A stretch of 64,000 bases of DNA from an uncultured Flavobacteriales bacterium (GCA_943789505.1 CALSUJ010000001.1:930001-994000), one strand, 5' to 3'; positions 45,219 to 55,759 are shown, numbered from the stretch's first letter. A program made the numbers and translations. Notes: generated by a model not told the origin, from the sequence alone.

Positions 45219-46292
45219 TTAAATTTTATTAGTTAAAGATCTTAAATAATGGTCGACTAAACTAAGTGCTAGCATGCTTTCAACAATAGGAACAGCCCTT
45301 GGAACCACACAAGCATCATGCCTTCCTTTTCCTTTTATCTCTACTTTTTTTCCAGCCGCATCAATCGTGTTTTGCTTTTGCATAATAGTAGCTACAGGCT
45401 TAAAGGCTACTTCACAATAAATATCATTCCCATTGCTTATCCCTCCTTGTATTCCTCCAGAAAAGTTTGTTTTAGTTTTCCCACTTGCATCTATCATTCT
45501 ATCATTAACTTCACTCCCTTTACTTGAAGCGATATGAACTGAATCAAAACCATATTTAAAACCATGTACTGCATTAATGGAAAGCATTCCTTTTCCTATG
45601 TCAGCATGTAATTTATCAAATACTGGCTCACCCCAGCCGGCAGGAACTCCAGTTGCTAAAGCCGTAATTTTCCCACCTATAGTATCACCCTCTTTTTTTG
45701 TTTTTTCAATAGCTAAAATCATTTGATCAGCAATAGCATTATCAGGACACCTTACTAAGTTATCATCAATCAAGGACAATTCCAAATCAGCATAAGATTT
45801 ATTAAGTTTAACATTTCCTACAGCTGAAACATAAGCAGAAATATTCACTCCAACTTTATTTAAAATTTGTTGTGCAATTGCTCCAGCCACTACCCTGCAA
45901 GTAGTCTCACGAGCTGAAGATCTTCCTCCCCCTCTATAATCTCTAATGCCATATTTGGCCGTATAAGTAAAGTCAGCATGAGATGGACGAAAAGCATCTT
46001 TTATTTCAGAATAATCTTTACTCTTAGCATCTTCATTCTTGATTATAAAACCAATAGGAGTACCTGTAGTTTTTCCTTCAAAAATACCAGACAAAAATTG
46101 AACTTCATCACTCTCTTTTCTTTGAGTTGTAATCTTGGATTGACCTGGCCTTCTTCTATCCAATTGATGTTGAATAATTTGAAAGTCTAACTCCAAACCA
46201 GCAGGACAACCATCAATAACACCACCAATAGCAATACCATGCGACTCACCAAAAGTAGTTAGTTTAAAGAATTTTCCGATAGAATTTCCCAT
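45219..46292 (-). CDS. aroC: Chorismate synthase
   Basis: 357 residues. Last step of the shikimate pathway: 5-enolpyruvylshikimate 3-phosphate to chorismate, needing reduced FMN. Signatures: [65 protein letters not shown] and [16 protein letters not shown]. The frame is open further upstream, but the ATG at 46292 gives the standard MGNSIGKFF start and lies 5 nt after a perfect -7 box. Confidence 0.97.
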   Translation of the reverse strand: MGNSIGKFFKLTTFGESHGIAIGGVIDGCPAGLELDFQIIQHQLDRRRPGQSKITTQRKESDEVQFLSGIFEGKTTGTPIGFIIKNEDAKSKDYSEIKDAFRPSHADFTYTAKYGIRDYRGGGRSSARETTCRVVAGAIAQQILNKVGVNISAYVSAVGNVKLNKSYADLELSLIDDNLVRCPDNAIADQMILAIEKTKKEGDTIGGKITALATGVPAGWGEPVFDKLHADIGKGMLSINAVHGFKYGFDSVHIASSKGSEVNDRMIDASGKTKTNFSGGIQGGISNGNDIYCEVAFKPVATIMQKQNTIDAAGKKVEIKGKGRHDACVVPRAVPIVESMLALSLVDHYLRSLTNKI

Positions 46293-46297
46293 AATGG

Positions 46298-46305
46298 CAA
46301 ATATA
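46298..46305 (-). promoter_or_regulatory. -7 box abutting the aroC start (TATATTTG)
   Basis: Minus-strand TATATTTG 5 nt before the aroC ATG; leaderless arrangement. Only 21 bp from the divergent hutI -7 box. Confidence 0.6.
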
Positions 46306-46326
46306 AGGTATTTGGAGTGAATTGTG

Positions 46327-46334
46327 TATTTTCG
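46327..46334 (+). promoter_or_regulatory. -7 box of hutI (TATTTTCG)
   Basis: One mismatch to TAnnTTTG; 17 nt before the hutI ATG. Shares a 59-bp intergenic region with aroC. Confidence 0.4.
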
Positions 46335-46351
46335 CATCAGAATATATAGCC

Positions 46352-47596
46352 ATGAAAATAGTAATCAAAAATATAGCTGAACTTATACAAACAGAAGAAT
46401 TTCCAAGAAAATGGGTTGCAGGAAAAGATATGTCTCAGATCAACACCATAAAAGATGCCTTTGTAGAAGTTGAAAATGGAATTATCACATTATTTGGAAG
46501 CATGGAAGATTGGGCAGGAATTGAAGACTGGAACAATACTGAAATAATTGATGCTGAGGGAGGAATGGTATTCCCAACCTATTGTGATAGCCATACTCAC
46601 CTAGTATTTGCTGCAAGCCGGGAAGGAGAATTTGTTGACAGAATAAATGGACTTAGTTATGCTGAAATTGCAGAAAAGGGAGGGGGAATTTTAAATTCTG
46701 CTCAAAAATTGCAAAATGCCACTGAAGATGAATTGTATGAAGATGCTCTTGTTCGATTAAATGAATTAGTGAAAATGGGAACTGGAGCCATTGAAATAAA
46801 AAGTGGTTATGGACTGACTTTGGATGCAGAAATTAAAATATTAAGAGTTATCAAACGCTTAAAAGAAAATTCTGAAGTTACTATAAAAGCAACTTTTTTA
46901 GGAGCACATGCCCTGCCCAAAGAATTTAAAGATAATAAAGAGGGCTACATGGATTTGGTAATTAATGAAATGCTACCCAAAGTTGCAGTAGAAAAGTTAG
47001 CCGATTATGTAGATATTTTTTGTGAAAAAGGATATTTCACAGTTGATGATACTCAAAGATTGTTAAAAGCAGCCAATGAATTAGGTATTCCTTCTAAAAC
47101 ACATGTTAATCAATTTAATGCTATTGGAGGTGTAAAGGCTTCAGTGGATTTAGGAGCACTATCAGTTGACCATTTGGAAGAAATGGCTGATGAAGACTAT
47201 GAATCACTAAAAGGGAGTAATTGTATGCCTACTATATTACCTTCTTGTTCCTTCTTTTTGGGTATACCTTACAGCCCAGCAGTTAAAATGATAGAGAAAG
47301 GATTACCTATAGCTTTAGCATCAGACTATAATCCAGGCTCTACTCCAAGTGGAAACATGAATTTCGTAGCATCACTTGGCTGTATACAATTAAAAATGAC
47401 CCCTGAGCAAGTAATAAATGCAACAACTATCAATACTGCCTACGCAATTGGTATTGAAAAAGAATTGGGCAGTATCTGTATTGGGAAGAAAGCTAATTTA
47501 TTCATAACAAAACCAATACCGAGCTATGCTTACTTACCTTATAGTTTTGGACACAATGTAATTAAGCAAGTAATCATTAACGGAAAGGTACAATAA
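46352..47596 (+). CDS. hutI: Imidazolonepropionase
   Basis: 414 residues. Amidohydrolase of histidine degradation, hydrolysing imidazolone-5-propionate to N-formimidoyl-glutamate. Metal ligands in [10 protein letters not shown] (near residues 80-83), substrate-binding [30 protein letters not shown] and the Asp of [10 protein letters not shown]. The start at 46352 gives the family N-terminus; the ORF could open at 46322 with a TTG. The other hut genes are not in the window. Confidence 0.94.
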   Translation: MKIVIKNIAELIQTEEFPRKWVAGKDMSQINTIKDAFVEVENGIITLFGSMEDWAGIEDWNNTEIIDAEGGMVFPTYCDSHTHLVFAASREGEFVDRINGLSYAEIAEKGGGILNSAQKLQNATEDELYEDALVRLNELVKMGTGAIEIKSGYGLTLDAEIKILRVIKRLKENSEVTIKATFLGAHALPKEFKDNKEGYMDLVINEMLPKVAVEKLADYVDIFCEKGYFTVDDTQRLLKAANELGIPSKTHVNQFNAIGGVKASVDLGALSVDHLEEMADEDYESLKGSNCMPTILPSCSFFLGIPYSPAVKMIEKGLPIALASDYNPGSTPSGNMNFVASLGCIQLKMTPEQVINATTINTAYAIGIEKELGSICIGKKANLFITKPIPSYAYLPYSFGHNVIKQVIINGKVQ

Positions 47597-47600
47597 AAAA

Positions 47601-47627
47601 AGCCCTACTTTTCAGTAGAGCTTTTCT
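47601..47627 (+). terminator. Intrinsic terminator after hutI
   Basis: AGCCCTAC / GTAGAGCT stem with one mismatch and 6-nt loop (arms 47601-47608 and 47615-47622), A-run before and TTTTC after, between convergent genes. Confidence 0.6.
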
Positions 47628-47649
47628 TAATTATTAATCTAAACAAAAA

Positions 47650-48096
47650 CTACTTCTTTCTTTTCATGTAGTAATAATGCGTAGTATTACCTGATGCTGA
47701 AAGCACATTTGCAGATACAAACTCCCAACCTCTTTCTGCAGCAGCATTTGCAGCAGCTGACATAGATCGAAAGCTATTTGAAGCTCGAATTAATTCAGAA
47801 ACTTCTTTATTTCTTTGATTTCCAAACTCAAAAGCAATTATTAACTTAACTTGAGGTTTAATCATTCGCTTCATTTGTATTTGGCGGACATCTTCAGTTA
47901 TATCAACAAGCTCTTTTTCATCCATTCCCTCATTATCAATTGGAAATTCAAATCCTTTAATAACCATATATTCAACATTAGCATTTAAACCTTTAACTTG
48001 TTCAATATCTTGATCGCTTCCTTTTTTGCTTCTTTTTTGAGCTATAGTTAAAAATGGAACCATAGCTACTAACATCATTAATACAATCTTTTTCAT
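47650..48096 (-). CDS. Small secreted protein of unknown function
   Basis: 148 residues. Signal peptide (ends LTIAQ) and a mature protein of about 128 residues, basic at both ends, with alternating segments VEYMVIKGFEFP, VKLIIAFEFGNQRNKEV and an Ala-rich SMSAAANAAAERGWEF helix before a C-terminal THYYYMKRKK. No family recognised. Last gene of the fabG-vWA-lipoprotein-prohibitin series, 51 nt after the prohibitin gene; may be in the same transcript. Confidence 0.7.
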   Translation of the reverse strand: MKKIVLMMLVAMVPFLTIAQKRSKKGSDQDIEQVKGLNANVEYMVIKGFEFPIDNEGMDEKELVDITEDVRQIQMKRMIKPQVKLIIAFEFGNQRNKEVSELIRASNSFRSMSAAANAAAERGWEFVSANVLSASGNTTHYYYMKRKK

Positions 48097-48147
48097 TTTT
48101 CTTTTTTTTAATTAGTTACTAGTTTTATTAACGCAATAATACAAATT

Positions 48148-48966
48148 TTATTCTCCTCCTAATATTATTGGTAAATCACCATCACCATTACCTATTACAA
48201 TAACCTTAGCGTTTTGTGATTTTGCAATCTCCTGAGTTGCCTCTACACCTTTCCATTTCAATAATTGTGGAGTAATTGTTCTATTAACAATTTTTTGGAA
48301 TTTAGCAATACCATTAGCTTCTATTTCCTTTCTTTCAGCTTCCTTCCTTGCTTTATCAATCTTAAATTCGTACTCTAAAGATTCTTGCTCTTGCTTTAGT
48401 TTCTGCTCAATTGCAGTTCTCAAAGTTGTCGGCAATGTAACATCTCTAATTAATATTGCATCCAATCTAAGATATTTAGCTTCAATATTAATTTTTGTTA
48501 ATGCATAAATTTCATCCTCAATAGCCTCTCTTTTAGTAGAGTAAAGTTCTTCTGGAAGGTAATTTCCAATCACTTCTCTAGTTACAGATCTAATCTCAGG
48601 CTTAATAATACTTTCTAAAAAATTCTTACCAATACCATCATGCAAGTAACCAATACTATCAGCAACTGGTTGGTATCTAAAAGAAAGATCAATTTTGATA
48701 GAAAGACCATTTTTTGACAATACTTCCATTTTCTCAAAAGTATCTTTTAATTTAACATCATAGACAAACATGTCATTCCATGGTGCTATCACATGAAAAC
48801 CTTGTCCATATACTACTTCTTTTTCCAATCCTCCTCCAAACTTTCTAAACAAAACACCTTTTTCTCCTGAATCTATTGTTACAAACATACTTGAGCCAAA
48901 CATGACTACAAATATTAGCCCAACAATACCCATTATCATTGCTTTTGGCAGTCCCTGATTTTCCAT
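48148..48966 (-). CDS. Prohibitin family (SPFH domain) membrane protein
   Basis: 272 residues. One N-terminal transmembrane segment (about 7-27), an SPFH/band 7 domain (about 30-210: VLFRKFGGGLEKEVVYGQGFH, VLSKNGLSIKIDLSFRYQP, YLRLDAILIRDVTLPTTLRTAI) and a C-terminal coiled coil (KQEQESLEYEFKIDKARKEAE). Such proteins form large membrane-bound rings that organise membranes and proteases. Located 22 nt after a lipoprotein gene. Confidence 0.9.
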   Translation of the reverse strand: MENQGLPKAMIMGIVGLIFVVMFGSSMFVTIDSGEKGVLFRKFGGGLEKEVVYGQGFHVIAPWNDMFVYDVKLKDTFEKMEVLSKNGLSIKIDLSFRYQPVADSIGYLHDGIGKNFLESIIKPEIRSVTREVIGNYLPEELYSTKREAIEDEIYALTKINIEAKYLRLDAILIRDVTLPTTLRTAIEQKLKQEQESLEYEFKIDKARKEAERKEIEANGIAKFQKIVNRTITPQLLKWKGVEATQEIAKSQNAKVIVIGNGDGDLPIILGGE

Positions 48967-48988
48967 AATTTTTTTTTTAGTTATTTAA

Positions 48989-50020
48989 TTAATTTAGTTG
49001 TTGTTTTAATTTTTCTTCGTCCATCTTTCTTCTGTATAATATATTTATGTAATTATACGCTTTTTTTTCTCCTAGTTTTTGTGCTTTTTTCGCCCATTCT
49101 ATTGCTGTTTCTAATCCGCCCTTTATCTCACTTGCTAGTGCCATATTAAATGCAGCTCTTGCAGAAATTTTTACATCTTGATCATCAGTAAGTGGCATCC
49201 AAATTTCAATTGCAGCATCCCAATCTCCTTTTTTAACATATGATTTAGCTAATTTCAAATCATCTGACTTTCCTGTATAATAAGTTCTGTTTACTTTAAC
49301 CCATATTGGCGAAATACGAAAACCATATTGTTTTCCTGCATAAGCACCTGACTTTTTAACCGCTACTCGTGTTGAAGGTAAATTCAATTGAGCCTGTTCA
49401 GGAGAATTCCCCCAAGCTTTAAACTCTTTAATCTCAGTAAATTTATTTTCATCAATAATGAATTCCTTATTTGCATCATATATTCTCCAACCCGACTCTA
49501 CACTCATAATAAGTGTTACTGGATAACGCAATTCTTTTACTTTTATTCCTTTTACTTTTCGAGTTCTAGTAACTGGCGCACCAACTATTGTTTTAGCATC
49601 CGAATCAAAAGTAGCCAATACTAATAAAGCATCACCATTATACGAACCACAAATACTTTTCACCTCATTCCAAGCTAAGGGAATTGGGAAAGCAGAAGTT
49701 CCTGTACCTTTCAATTCAATTCCTCCAATATTTTTTAATGTAAATCTTTCAGAATTAACAAGCATATCAGTAAGCCCATTAACGCAATATTCAGCCCCTT
49801 TTCTATCAGCACCTATACCTTCTCCACTAAATAAGCCTTCAACAATATTTCCTGCTAAATTATCTTTTGAAGGGCGTGACCTATTTACAACTACAATGTT
49901 TTGTATTTCCTGTGGAATCGTAATGTCAGCTGGCCTTTGGACATTCACCAATACTGATGAAGTGGAGCATGAACTTAATCCTGCAACTACTAATATTCCA
50001 AAAATAAATTGCTTTATCAT
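48989..50020 (-). CDS. Lipoprotein resembling DUF6340 proteins
   Basis: 343 residues. Lipobox LSSC (Cys18). The N-terminal half (IQNIVVVNRSRPSKDN, SICGSYNGDALLVLATFDSD) looks like DUF6340-type Bacteroidota lipoproteins, which I recognise only by general pattern. The C-terminal 100 residues are helical with TPR-like periodicity (YVKKGDWDAAIEIW, ARAAFNMALASEIKGGLETAIEWA). Start ATG is 1 nt after the stop of the vWA membrane protein gene, so co-translated with it. Confidence 0.7.
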   Translation of the reverse strand: MIKQFIFGILVVAGLSSCSTSSVLVNVQRPADITIPQEIQNIVVVNRSRPSKDNLAGNIVEGLFSGEGIGADRKGAEYCVNGLTDMLVNSERFTLKNIGGIELKGTGTSAFPIPLAWNEVKSICGSYNGDALLVLATFDSDAKTIVGAPVTRTRKVKGIKVKELRYPVTLIMSVESGWRIYDANKEFIIDENKFTEIKEFKAWGNSPEQAQLNLPSTRVAVKKSGAYAGKQYGFRISPIWVKVNRTYYTGKSDDLKLAKSYVKKGDWDAAIEIWMPLTDDQDVKISARAAFNMALASEIKGGLETAIEWAKKAQKLGEKKAYNYINILYRRKMDEEKLKQQLN

Positions 50021-50021
50021 A

Positions 50022-52040
50022 TTAAATTAGGCCATTGTATTTTCTAAGGAACCATTCCAAAGAAATAAGGGCTAGCAAACTTAATAAAATCCAAGGAATA
50101 TTAATGATTCCTTTTAACTTTTCTTCAGTACTGATGCGTTTGTAATTATTCTTACTATTCTTAATTTTAGCAACTAATTCTTTTCTTTGATTAGGAAAGA
50201 ATAATTTACCTTCACTAGCAGTTGCTAATTGATAAAGTAACTTATGATTTGCAACAGTATATAATTGTTCTAACTGAATTGCTCTAACATCAAAACTACC
50301 AATCCTAATTAACTCACTGCCATTTGCTTTAGCCAAAAAAGTGTATTTTCCTATATCAAGGATACCCACATTTAAATTGTATCTTTCAACTGACTTAGAA
50401 AATTCATAGTCAAATTCATCTCCTTTTTCATTTTGGATTACAATTGAAATTTCTTTGTCATTTATTAATTCATAACTCTCGTTATATAATGAAGCTTCAA
50501 AATAAATATTTGAATTTTGAGCAAACTGTTTTTTATAATCTATTCTGAACTTACTTTTATCCTCTTGCAATACTAAGTACTGAGTCAGTTTTGAAAATAA
50601 CTCGTCAAATGCTACATTATTTTTAGTGTTTGCATAATCATACAATTTCCATTTCCAAAAACCTTCAGCGGTTATAAAAGCCAATTTTCTGCCATTCTTT
50701 TCGTTTATAAGAATAATAGGCTTAGTAGTTACTTGCATCCCTACCTTCTGAGCAATAACCACTTCTGAACCTATTTGCAAAGTATATTTACCAAAGGAAG
50801 TCTGCAAAGGAGGAGCGTCCTGAATCAATTTTAGCAATTCAGGTGAAAAAGTAAACTTTGAAAAAAATTTACTTTTCACAGCCTTTACTTCTTCTAAGCC
50901 ACCTCTGCTTTTAAAGCTAAAAGCTGATGTAAGTTTTAAATTTAAGTTTTGCTGAATATCAAAAACAAGTAGAGGTACGTTAGTTTTTTCAAGTTGCATT
51001 AACAAAGGATTATTTTTTTTAATTCCAAAAACAACAACCAACTGATAAGCTTCAAAGCTTCCATTAAAATCAATAAAATTAACTTGCTCTACAGCATAAT
51101 TTTTATTTTTTTCTATCGCACTTTTATATGCCGCTATATCAGGATGAGTATTTTCGGTTAACAGCAATATTTTATAACGAGAATCTATCACCTCAACATA
51201 GGTAGTATAGCTATTATTTCTACTATTTTTTTCATTAGAAAACTGAGATACTGAAATCTTATAATGTTGTAAACCTACATCTTCAGCTAACAGATTAATT
51301 TTTACCTTCTGAAATTCATCATCACTATAGATAATTCTATCTTCAGTATGAATTTTCTTTCCTTTATTCCAAACTTCAACTTGAATACGTTCTCCTTTAC
51401 ATTGCTGAGCTGATAAAGTAATTTCTAAAGGAAAAGTATTTCCTAAAAAAGCAATTTCATTTTTCAACACTTTAGCAATACTAATATCCCTTTTAATTAA
51501 TGTATCGCCTTGTGCAATAGGGTAAATAGGGAAATTTATTCTATTATCATAAAGTGGATTGCTTCCTGAATTGTATAAGCCATCAGAAGCTAAAACCAAA
51601 CCTGCAATATTCCGATTAGCAAACCGAGTATTCATGTCCTGAAAAAGGTTACTATAATTAGTTATCAAACCACTATTAATACTAGAAAAACCACTATTCA
51701 CTTTATCCGAGAATGAAAATTCATATACTTCAAAATCAGTAAGCTGATTACTAATTTGAGTTAAAAGTTGTAGCGCAAAAGAATCAGTTATAGATTCAGA
51801 AATATCTTGAGCTAAAATTACTATTGGTTTATGTTTGGTTTTTTGGATTGATTTTACAACTGGATTAAGTAACAAAACTGCTAAAAGAGTAATAAAAAGT
51901 GTTCGGATTATAAACAGAAGCTGTTTTAGTTTTTTTGCTGTTAGCAAAACTTCTTTTCTATATAAAAAATAAGAATAGCTTATTCCTAGAAAAAGGCAAG
52001 CTATAGTATACATTAGTGGTAAATCAGAAATTACTCCCAT
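50022..52040 (-). CDS. Membrane-anchored vWA-like protein
   Basis: 672 residues. Two N-terminal transmembrane helices (about 8-25 and 40-62) and one near the C-terminus (IPWILLSLLALISLEWFL). Between them is a large soluble region that begins with a vWA-type MIDAS (DISES near residue 81, then LVLASDGLYNSGSNP), followed by long beta-rich segments. The layout resembles Bacteroidota vWA or glutamine-amidotransferase-like membrane proteins of unknown function. 3 nt after fabG. Confidence 0.78.
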   Translation of the reverse strand: MGVISDLPLMYTIACLFLGISYSYFLYRKEVLLTAKKLKQLLFIIRTLFITLLAVLLLNPVVKSIQKTKHKPIVILAQDISESITDSFALQLLTQISNQLTDFEVYEFSFSDKVNSGFSSINSGLITNYSNLFQDMNTRFANRNIAGLVLASDGLYNSGSNPLYDNRINFPIYPIAQGDTLIKRDISIAKVLKNEIAFLGNTFPLEITLSAQQCKGERIQVEVWNKGKKIHTEDRIIYSDDEFQKVKINLLAEDVGLQHYKISVSQFSNEKNSRNNSYTTYVEVIDSRYKILLLTENTHPDIAAYKSAIEKNKNYAVEQVNFIDFNGSFEAYQLVVVFGIKKNNPLLMQLEKTNVPLLVFDIQQNLNLKLTSAFSFKSRGGLEEVKAVKSKFFSKFTFSPELLKLIQDAPPLQTSFGKYTLQIGSEVVIAQKVGMQVTTKPIILINEKNGRKLAFITAEGFWKWKLYDYANTKNNVAFDELFSKLTQYLVLQEDKSKFRIDYKKQFAQNSNIYFEASLYNESYELINDKEISIVIQNEKGDEFDYEFSKSVERYNLNVGILDIGKYTFLAKANGSELIRIGSFDVRAIQLEQLYTVANHKLLYQLATASEGKLFFPNQRKELVAKIKNSKNNYKRISTEEKLKGIINIPWILLSLLALISLEWFLRKYNGLI

Positions 52041-52043
52041 TTT

Positions 52044-52790
52044 CTAGGTAAGCATACCTCCACAAACATGTAATACTTGCCCAGTTACATAAGCTGACAT
52101 ATCAGAGGCTAAAAATAAAGCTGAATTTGCGACATCTTCAGTAGTACCTCCTCTTTTTAAAGGAATTGCATTTCTCCACTCTTGAATTTGTTCTTCTACT
52201 AAGGCATCAGTCATTTCAGTTTCAATAAAACCTGGTGCAATAGAATTACACCTGATATTACGCGAACCTAATTCCAAAGCTGTCGATTTTGTAAAACCAT
52301 TAATAGCTGCTTTTGATGCCGAGTAATTTGCTTGACCTGCATTTCCTTTTACACCAACTACTGAACTCATATTAATAATAGAACCTTTTCTTTGCTTTAG
52401 CATTGGGCGCAAAACTGCTTTTGTCATATTGAATACTGATTTCATATTGATATTCATTACGCTATCAAAATCATTTTCAGACATACGCATTAACAAACCA
52501 TCTTTCGTAACACCTGCATTATTAACTAATACATCAATACTCCCAAATTCTTCTAACACATCAACCGCTAGTTGCTGTGCAGCCTCAAAATTAGATGCAT
52601 CCGACTTATATCCTTTTACTTTACAGCCATAAGCCGAAAGTTCATCTTCCAAAGCCTTTGCTTTTTCATCAGATGAACGGTAAGTAAATGCAATATTTGC
52701 ACCTTGTTTTGCAAATACTTTAGCAATTCCTCTACCAATACCTCTACTAGCACCTGTAATAATAACAGTCTTAGCTTCTAATAATTTCAT
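52044..52790 (-). CDS. fabG: 3-oxoacyl-[acyl-carrier-protein] reductase
   Basis: 248 residues. Short-chain dehydrogenase of fatty acid elongation reducing 3-oxoacyl-ACP with NADPH. Cofactor motif TGASRGIGRGIA, structural NNAG, catalytic Ser in NMSSVVGVKGNAGQANY with YSASK (Tyr and Lys), and the RCNSIAPGFIETEMT segment typical of FabG. First gene of a minus-strand series with a vWA protein, a lipoprotein and a prohibitin; the link to fatty-acid synthesis is not obvious. Confidence 0.93.
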   Translation of the reverse strand: MKLLEAKTVIITGASRGIGRGIAKVFAKQGANIAFTYRSSDEKAKALEDELSAYGCKVKGYKSDASNFEAAQQLAVDVLEEFGSIDVLVNNAGVTKDGLLMRMSENDFDSVMNINMKSVFNMTKAVLRPMLKQRKGSIINMSSVVGVKGNAGQANYSASKAAINGFTKSTALELGSRNIRCNSIAPGFIETEMTDALVEEQIQEWRNAIPLKRGGTTEDVANSALFLASDMSAYVTGQVLHVCGGMLT

Positions 52791-52809
52791 ACATTTAAAT
52801 TTTAAAAAT

Positions 52810-52817
52810 CAAAGATA
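52810..52817 (-). promoter_or_regulatory. -7 box of the fabG series (TATCTTTG)
   Basis: Minus-strand TATCTTTG 19 nt before the fabG ATG. Confidence 0.55.
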
Positions 52818-52878
52818 GAAAAAGCCATTAAATTCAGAACTTTTTATCCATTTATAGTAAAAATTTTACAACAATAAT

Positions 52879-53766
52879 CTATCTAATTAAGATAATGGAT
52901 CCATACTCATCATACTTCCATCCCTCAAAATCCTGATAATAAATTTCATACATATAAGTATCTGAAGGTAAATCATTCTTAGTTTTATAATGTCTTCCAT
53001 CCCAGCCAGCTTCCATTTTACAGTTTAATTCTAAAGGATTAGTTGTTTGATATATTAACTCTCCTATTGAAGAATAAACCTTAAATAAGAATGACTGCTC
53101 ACGGATAGCATGATAATCAATACAAAACTTATCGTTTATATCATTCCCATCAGGCGTGAATGCATTGGGCATATACATATAGTATTCTTCCCTAACCCAA
53201 ACTTGATGCTTAGTCGTATCCGAACAACCCATATCATCAGTGACAATTAAACTACTTTCATACAATGCAGAAATACCAATACCAAACTGATCAACTGGGA
53301 AAATATGATGAGGATTATATTCAATCAATTCATCTGAATTATCTCCGAAATTCCATTTCTGCTCAATAATACTTCCTAAGGATTGACTAATAAAATCTGC
53401 CTGAGGATATAATACTGATAAAGTATCACTAAGCAAATGAATGATAGCTGTAGGAGCTGAAACAACAGTCACTTCACCACTTCCGTTCATATCCCCTTGA
53501 TGAAAAGCATCTCTAAAACTTTTTAGCGTATAAATCCCATTTATTTTAGTTGATATACAATACTTTTTATTATGAGTAGTAATTGAAGCCTGCTCTATTC
53601 CATTAATAGCATAAATAAATGTAAATGGGGGGTTTCCTTGAAAATCAATTTTCACAATAGCAAAACCAGCATTATCACATATTCTTTCATTCGCAGAAAT
53701 AAACGCTGCAGGTTGAGCATTTATTAGCAAAGGGAAAAATAGTAATATGACGATTTTATTAATCAT
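52879..53766 (-). CDS. Secreted protein with T9SS type B (gliding-motility-type) C-terminal domain
   Basis: 295 residues. Signal peptide (ends INAQ), two beta-sandwich regions including a PKD-like stretch (EQKWNFGDNSDELIEYNPHHIFP), then a C-terminal type B sorting domain: MPNAFTPDGNDINDKFCI, FKVYSSIGELIYQTTN, GWDGRHYKTKNDLPSDTYMY. By family knowledge this domain targets export through T9SS. The start lies 4 nt after a perfect -7 box. Downstream of dnaK but separated from it by a terminator. Confidence 0.88.
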   Translation of the reverse strand: MINKIVILLFFPLLINAQPAAFISANERICDNAGFAIVKIDFQGNPPFTFIYAINGIEQASITTHNKKYCISTKINGIYTLKSFRDAFHQGDMNGSGEVTVVSAPTAIIHLLSDTLSVLYPQADFISQSLGSIIEQKWNFGDNSDELIEYNPHHIFPVDQFGIGISALYESSLIVTDDMGCSDTTKHQVWVREEYYMYMPNAFTPDGNDINDKFCIDYHAIREQSFLFKVYSSIGELIYQTTNPLELNCKMEAGWDGRHYKTKNDLPSDTYMYEIYYQDFEGWKYDEYGSIILIR

Positions 53767-53770
53767 GGGG

Positions 53771-53778
53771 CAAATATA
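53771..53778 (-). promoter_or_regulatory. -7 box abutting the type B protein start (TATATTTG)
   Basis: Minus-strand TATATTTG 4 nt before the ATG at 53766, directly continuous with the T-tract of the dnaK terminator. Confidence 0.6.
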
Positions 53779-53804
53779 AAAAAGCCCTACAAAAATGCAG
53801 GGCT
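53778..53804 (-). terminator. Intrinsic terminator of dnaK
   Basis: Minus strand AGCCCTGC / GTAGGGCT stem with one mismatch (arms 53797-53804 and 53783-53790, 6-nt loop) followed by six T that merge into the next promoter. Confidence 0.7.
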
Positions 53805-53839
53805 CTTTTAAATATATATGAGTACATCTATTATCCTTA

Positions 53840-55759
53840 CTATTTTGTGTCTTCTTTTATTTCTTCTTCTTCTTCTGCTACTTCTTCAAATTCAACATCA
53901 GTTACATCATTAGTTGCTTCATCAGCCTGATTACCTTCAGCTGCAGCCCCTTCGTCTTGTGATGCTTTATACATTTCTTCTGATGCAGCTGTCCAAGCAG
54001 TATTAATTTTTTCCATTGCTGTATCAATAGCGGCTAAGTCTTTGCTTTCGTGTGCGGTTTTTAACTCTACTAAAGCTTCTTCAATTGGTGCTTTTTTATC
54101 ATCCGATAATTTTTCATCAAATTCTTTTAACTGTTTTTCAGTTTGAAAAATCATTCCGTCAGCTCCATTAATTTTATCAGCAGTTTCTTTTGCTTTATTA
54201 TCTGCATCAGCATTTGCTTCTGCCTCTTGTTTCATTTTTTCAATTTCCTCATCTGAAAGACCTGAAGAAGCTTCAATTTTAATGTTTTGTTCTTTTCCTG
54301 TAGCTTTATCTTTTGCTGAAACATTTAAGATTCCATTTGCATCAATATCAAAAGTTACTTCAATTTGAGGAATTCCTCTTTGTGCAGGTGGAATATCTGA
54401 TAATTGGAAACGACCAATTGACTTGTTATCAGTTGCCATAGGACGCTCACCTTGCAACACATGAATATCAACAGCGGGTTGGTTATCAGCAGCAGTTGAG
54501 AATACCTCTGATTTCTTTGTAGGAATAGTTGTATTTGCTTCAATTAATTTTGTCATTACACTTCCCATAGTTTCGATTCCTAATGAAAGAGGAGTTACAT
54601 CTAATAATAATACATCAGTAACATCACCTGAAAGTACACCTCCTTGAATAGCTGCTCCAACTGCAACAACCTCATCAGGATTCACTCCTTTTGATGGTGA
54701 TTTTCCAAAGTACTTCTCTACTACATTCTGTATAGCTGGTATACGAGTTGAACCACCTACTAAAATAACCTCATCAATGTCAGATATAGTCATTTTAGCA
54801 TCCTTCATTGCCTTTTTACAAGGAACAATAGTTGCTTGAATTAATTTATCAGCTAATTGTTCAAATTGTGCTCTTGTTAAAGTACGAACTAAATGCTTAG
54901 GACCTGAAGCTGTAGCAGTAACATAAGGTAAATTGATTTCAGTTTGTGTTGATGAAGACAATTCAACTTTAGCTTTTTCAGCTGCCTCTTTTAACCTTTG
55001 TAAAGCCATAGGATCTTCTCTTAAATCCATGCTTTCCTCTTTTTTAAACTCATCTGCCAACCAGTCAATAATCACTTGATCAAAATCATCTCCTCCTAGA
55101 TGTGTATCACCATTAGTTGATTTTACTTCAAATACTCCATCTCCTAAATCAAGGATAGAAATATCAAAAGTACCCCCTCCTAAATCAAAAACAGCAATTG
55201 TTTTATCTTCATCCGATTTATCAAAGCCATACGCTAATGCAGCAGCAGTTGGTTCATTAATAATTCTTTTCACTGTAAGACCTGCAATTTCTCCTGCCTC
55301 TTTAGTTGCTTGTCTTTGTGCATCATTAAAATAAGCAGGCACAGTTACAACTGCTTCGGTAACTGTAGTTCCTAAATAATCTTCAGCGGTTTTTTTCATT
55401 TTCTGCAGTACCATAGCTGAAATTTCTTGTGGAGAGTATAATCTACCATCAATATCAACTCTTGGCGTGTTATTATCTCCTTTTACTACTTTATATGAAA
55501 CATTCTTAATTTCCTTAGCCATTGCTGTGAAACTTTCTCCCATAAATCTTTTTATAGAGGCAATTGTTTTTGTTGGGTTAGTAATTGCTTGACGCTTTGC
55601 ACTGTCTCCTACCTTACGCTCACCGCCTTCAATAAAAGCAACAATTGAAGGAGTTGTTCTTGCCCCTTCAGCATTTGGGATAACCACTGGCTCATTCCCT
55701 TCCATTACAGAAACACATGAATTTGTTGTTCCTAAATCGATTCCAATAATTTTACTCAT
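53840..55759 (-). CDS. dnaK: Molecular chaperone DnaK (Hsp70)
   Basis: 639 residues, full length. ATPase domain with [39 protein letters not shown] and [14 protein letters not shown]; substrate-binding domain with [16 protein letters not shown] and the [18 protein letters not shown] segment; acidic lid end rich in Glu. Monocistronic: dnaJ and grpE are not adjacent. The 143-nt upstream region has two small dyads (55836-55850 and 55887-55901). Confidence 0.97.
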   Translation of the reverse strand: MSKIIGIDLGTTNSCVSVMEGNEPVVIPNAEGARTTPSIVAFIEGGERKVGDSAKRQAITNPTKTIASIKRFMGESFTAMAKEIKNVSYKVVKGDNNTPRVDIDGRLYSPQEISAMVLQKMKKTAEDYLGTTVTEAVVTVPAYFNDAQRQATKEAGEIAGLTVKRIINEPTAAALAYGFDKSDEDKTIAVFDLGGGTFDISILDLGDGVFEVKSTNGDTHLGGDDFDQVIIDWLADEFKKEESMDLREDPMALQRLKEAAEKAKVELSSSTQTEINLPYVTATASGPKHLVRTLTRAQFEQLADKLIQATIVPCKKAMKDAKMTISDIDEVILVGGSTRIPAIQNVVEKYFGKSPSKGVNPDEVVAVGAAIQGGVLSGDVTDVLLLDVTPLSLGIETMGSVMTKLIEANTTIPTKKSEVFSTAADNQPAVDIHVLQGERPMATDNKSIGRFQLSDIPPAQRGIPQIEVTFDIDANGILNVSAKDKATGKEQNIKIEASSGLSDEEIEKMKQEAEANADADNKAKETADKINGADGMIFQTEKQLKEFDEKLSDDKKAPIEEALVELKTAHESKDLAAIDTAMEKINTAWTAASEEMYKASQDEGAAAEGNQADEATNDVTDVEFEEVAEEEEEIKEDTK

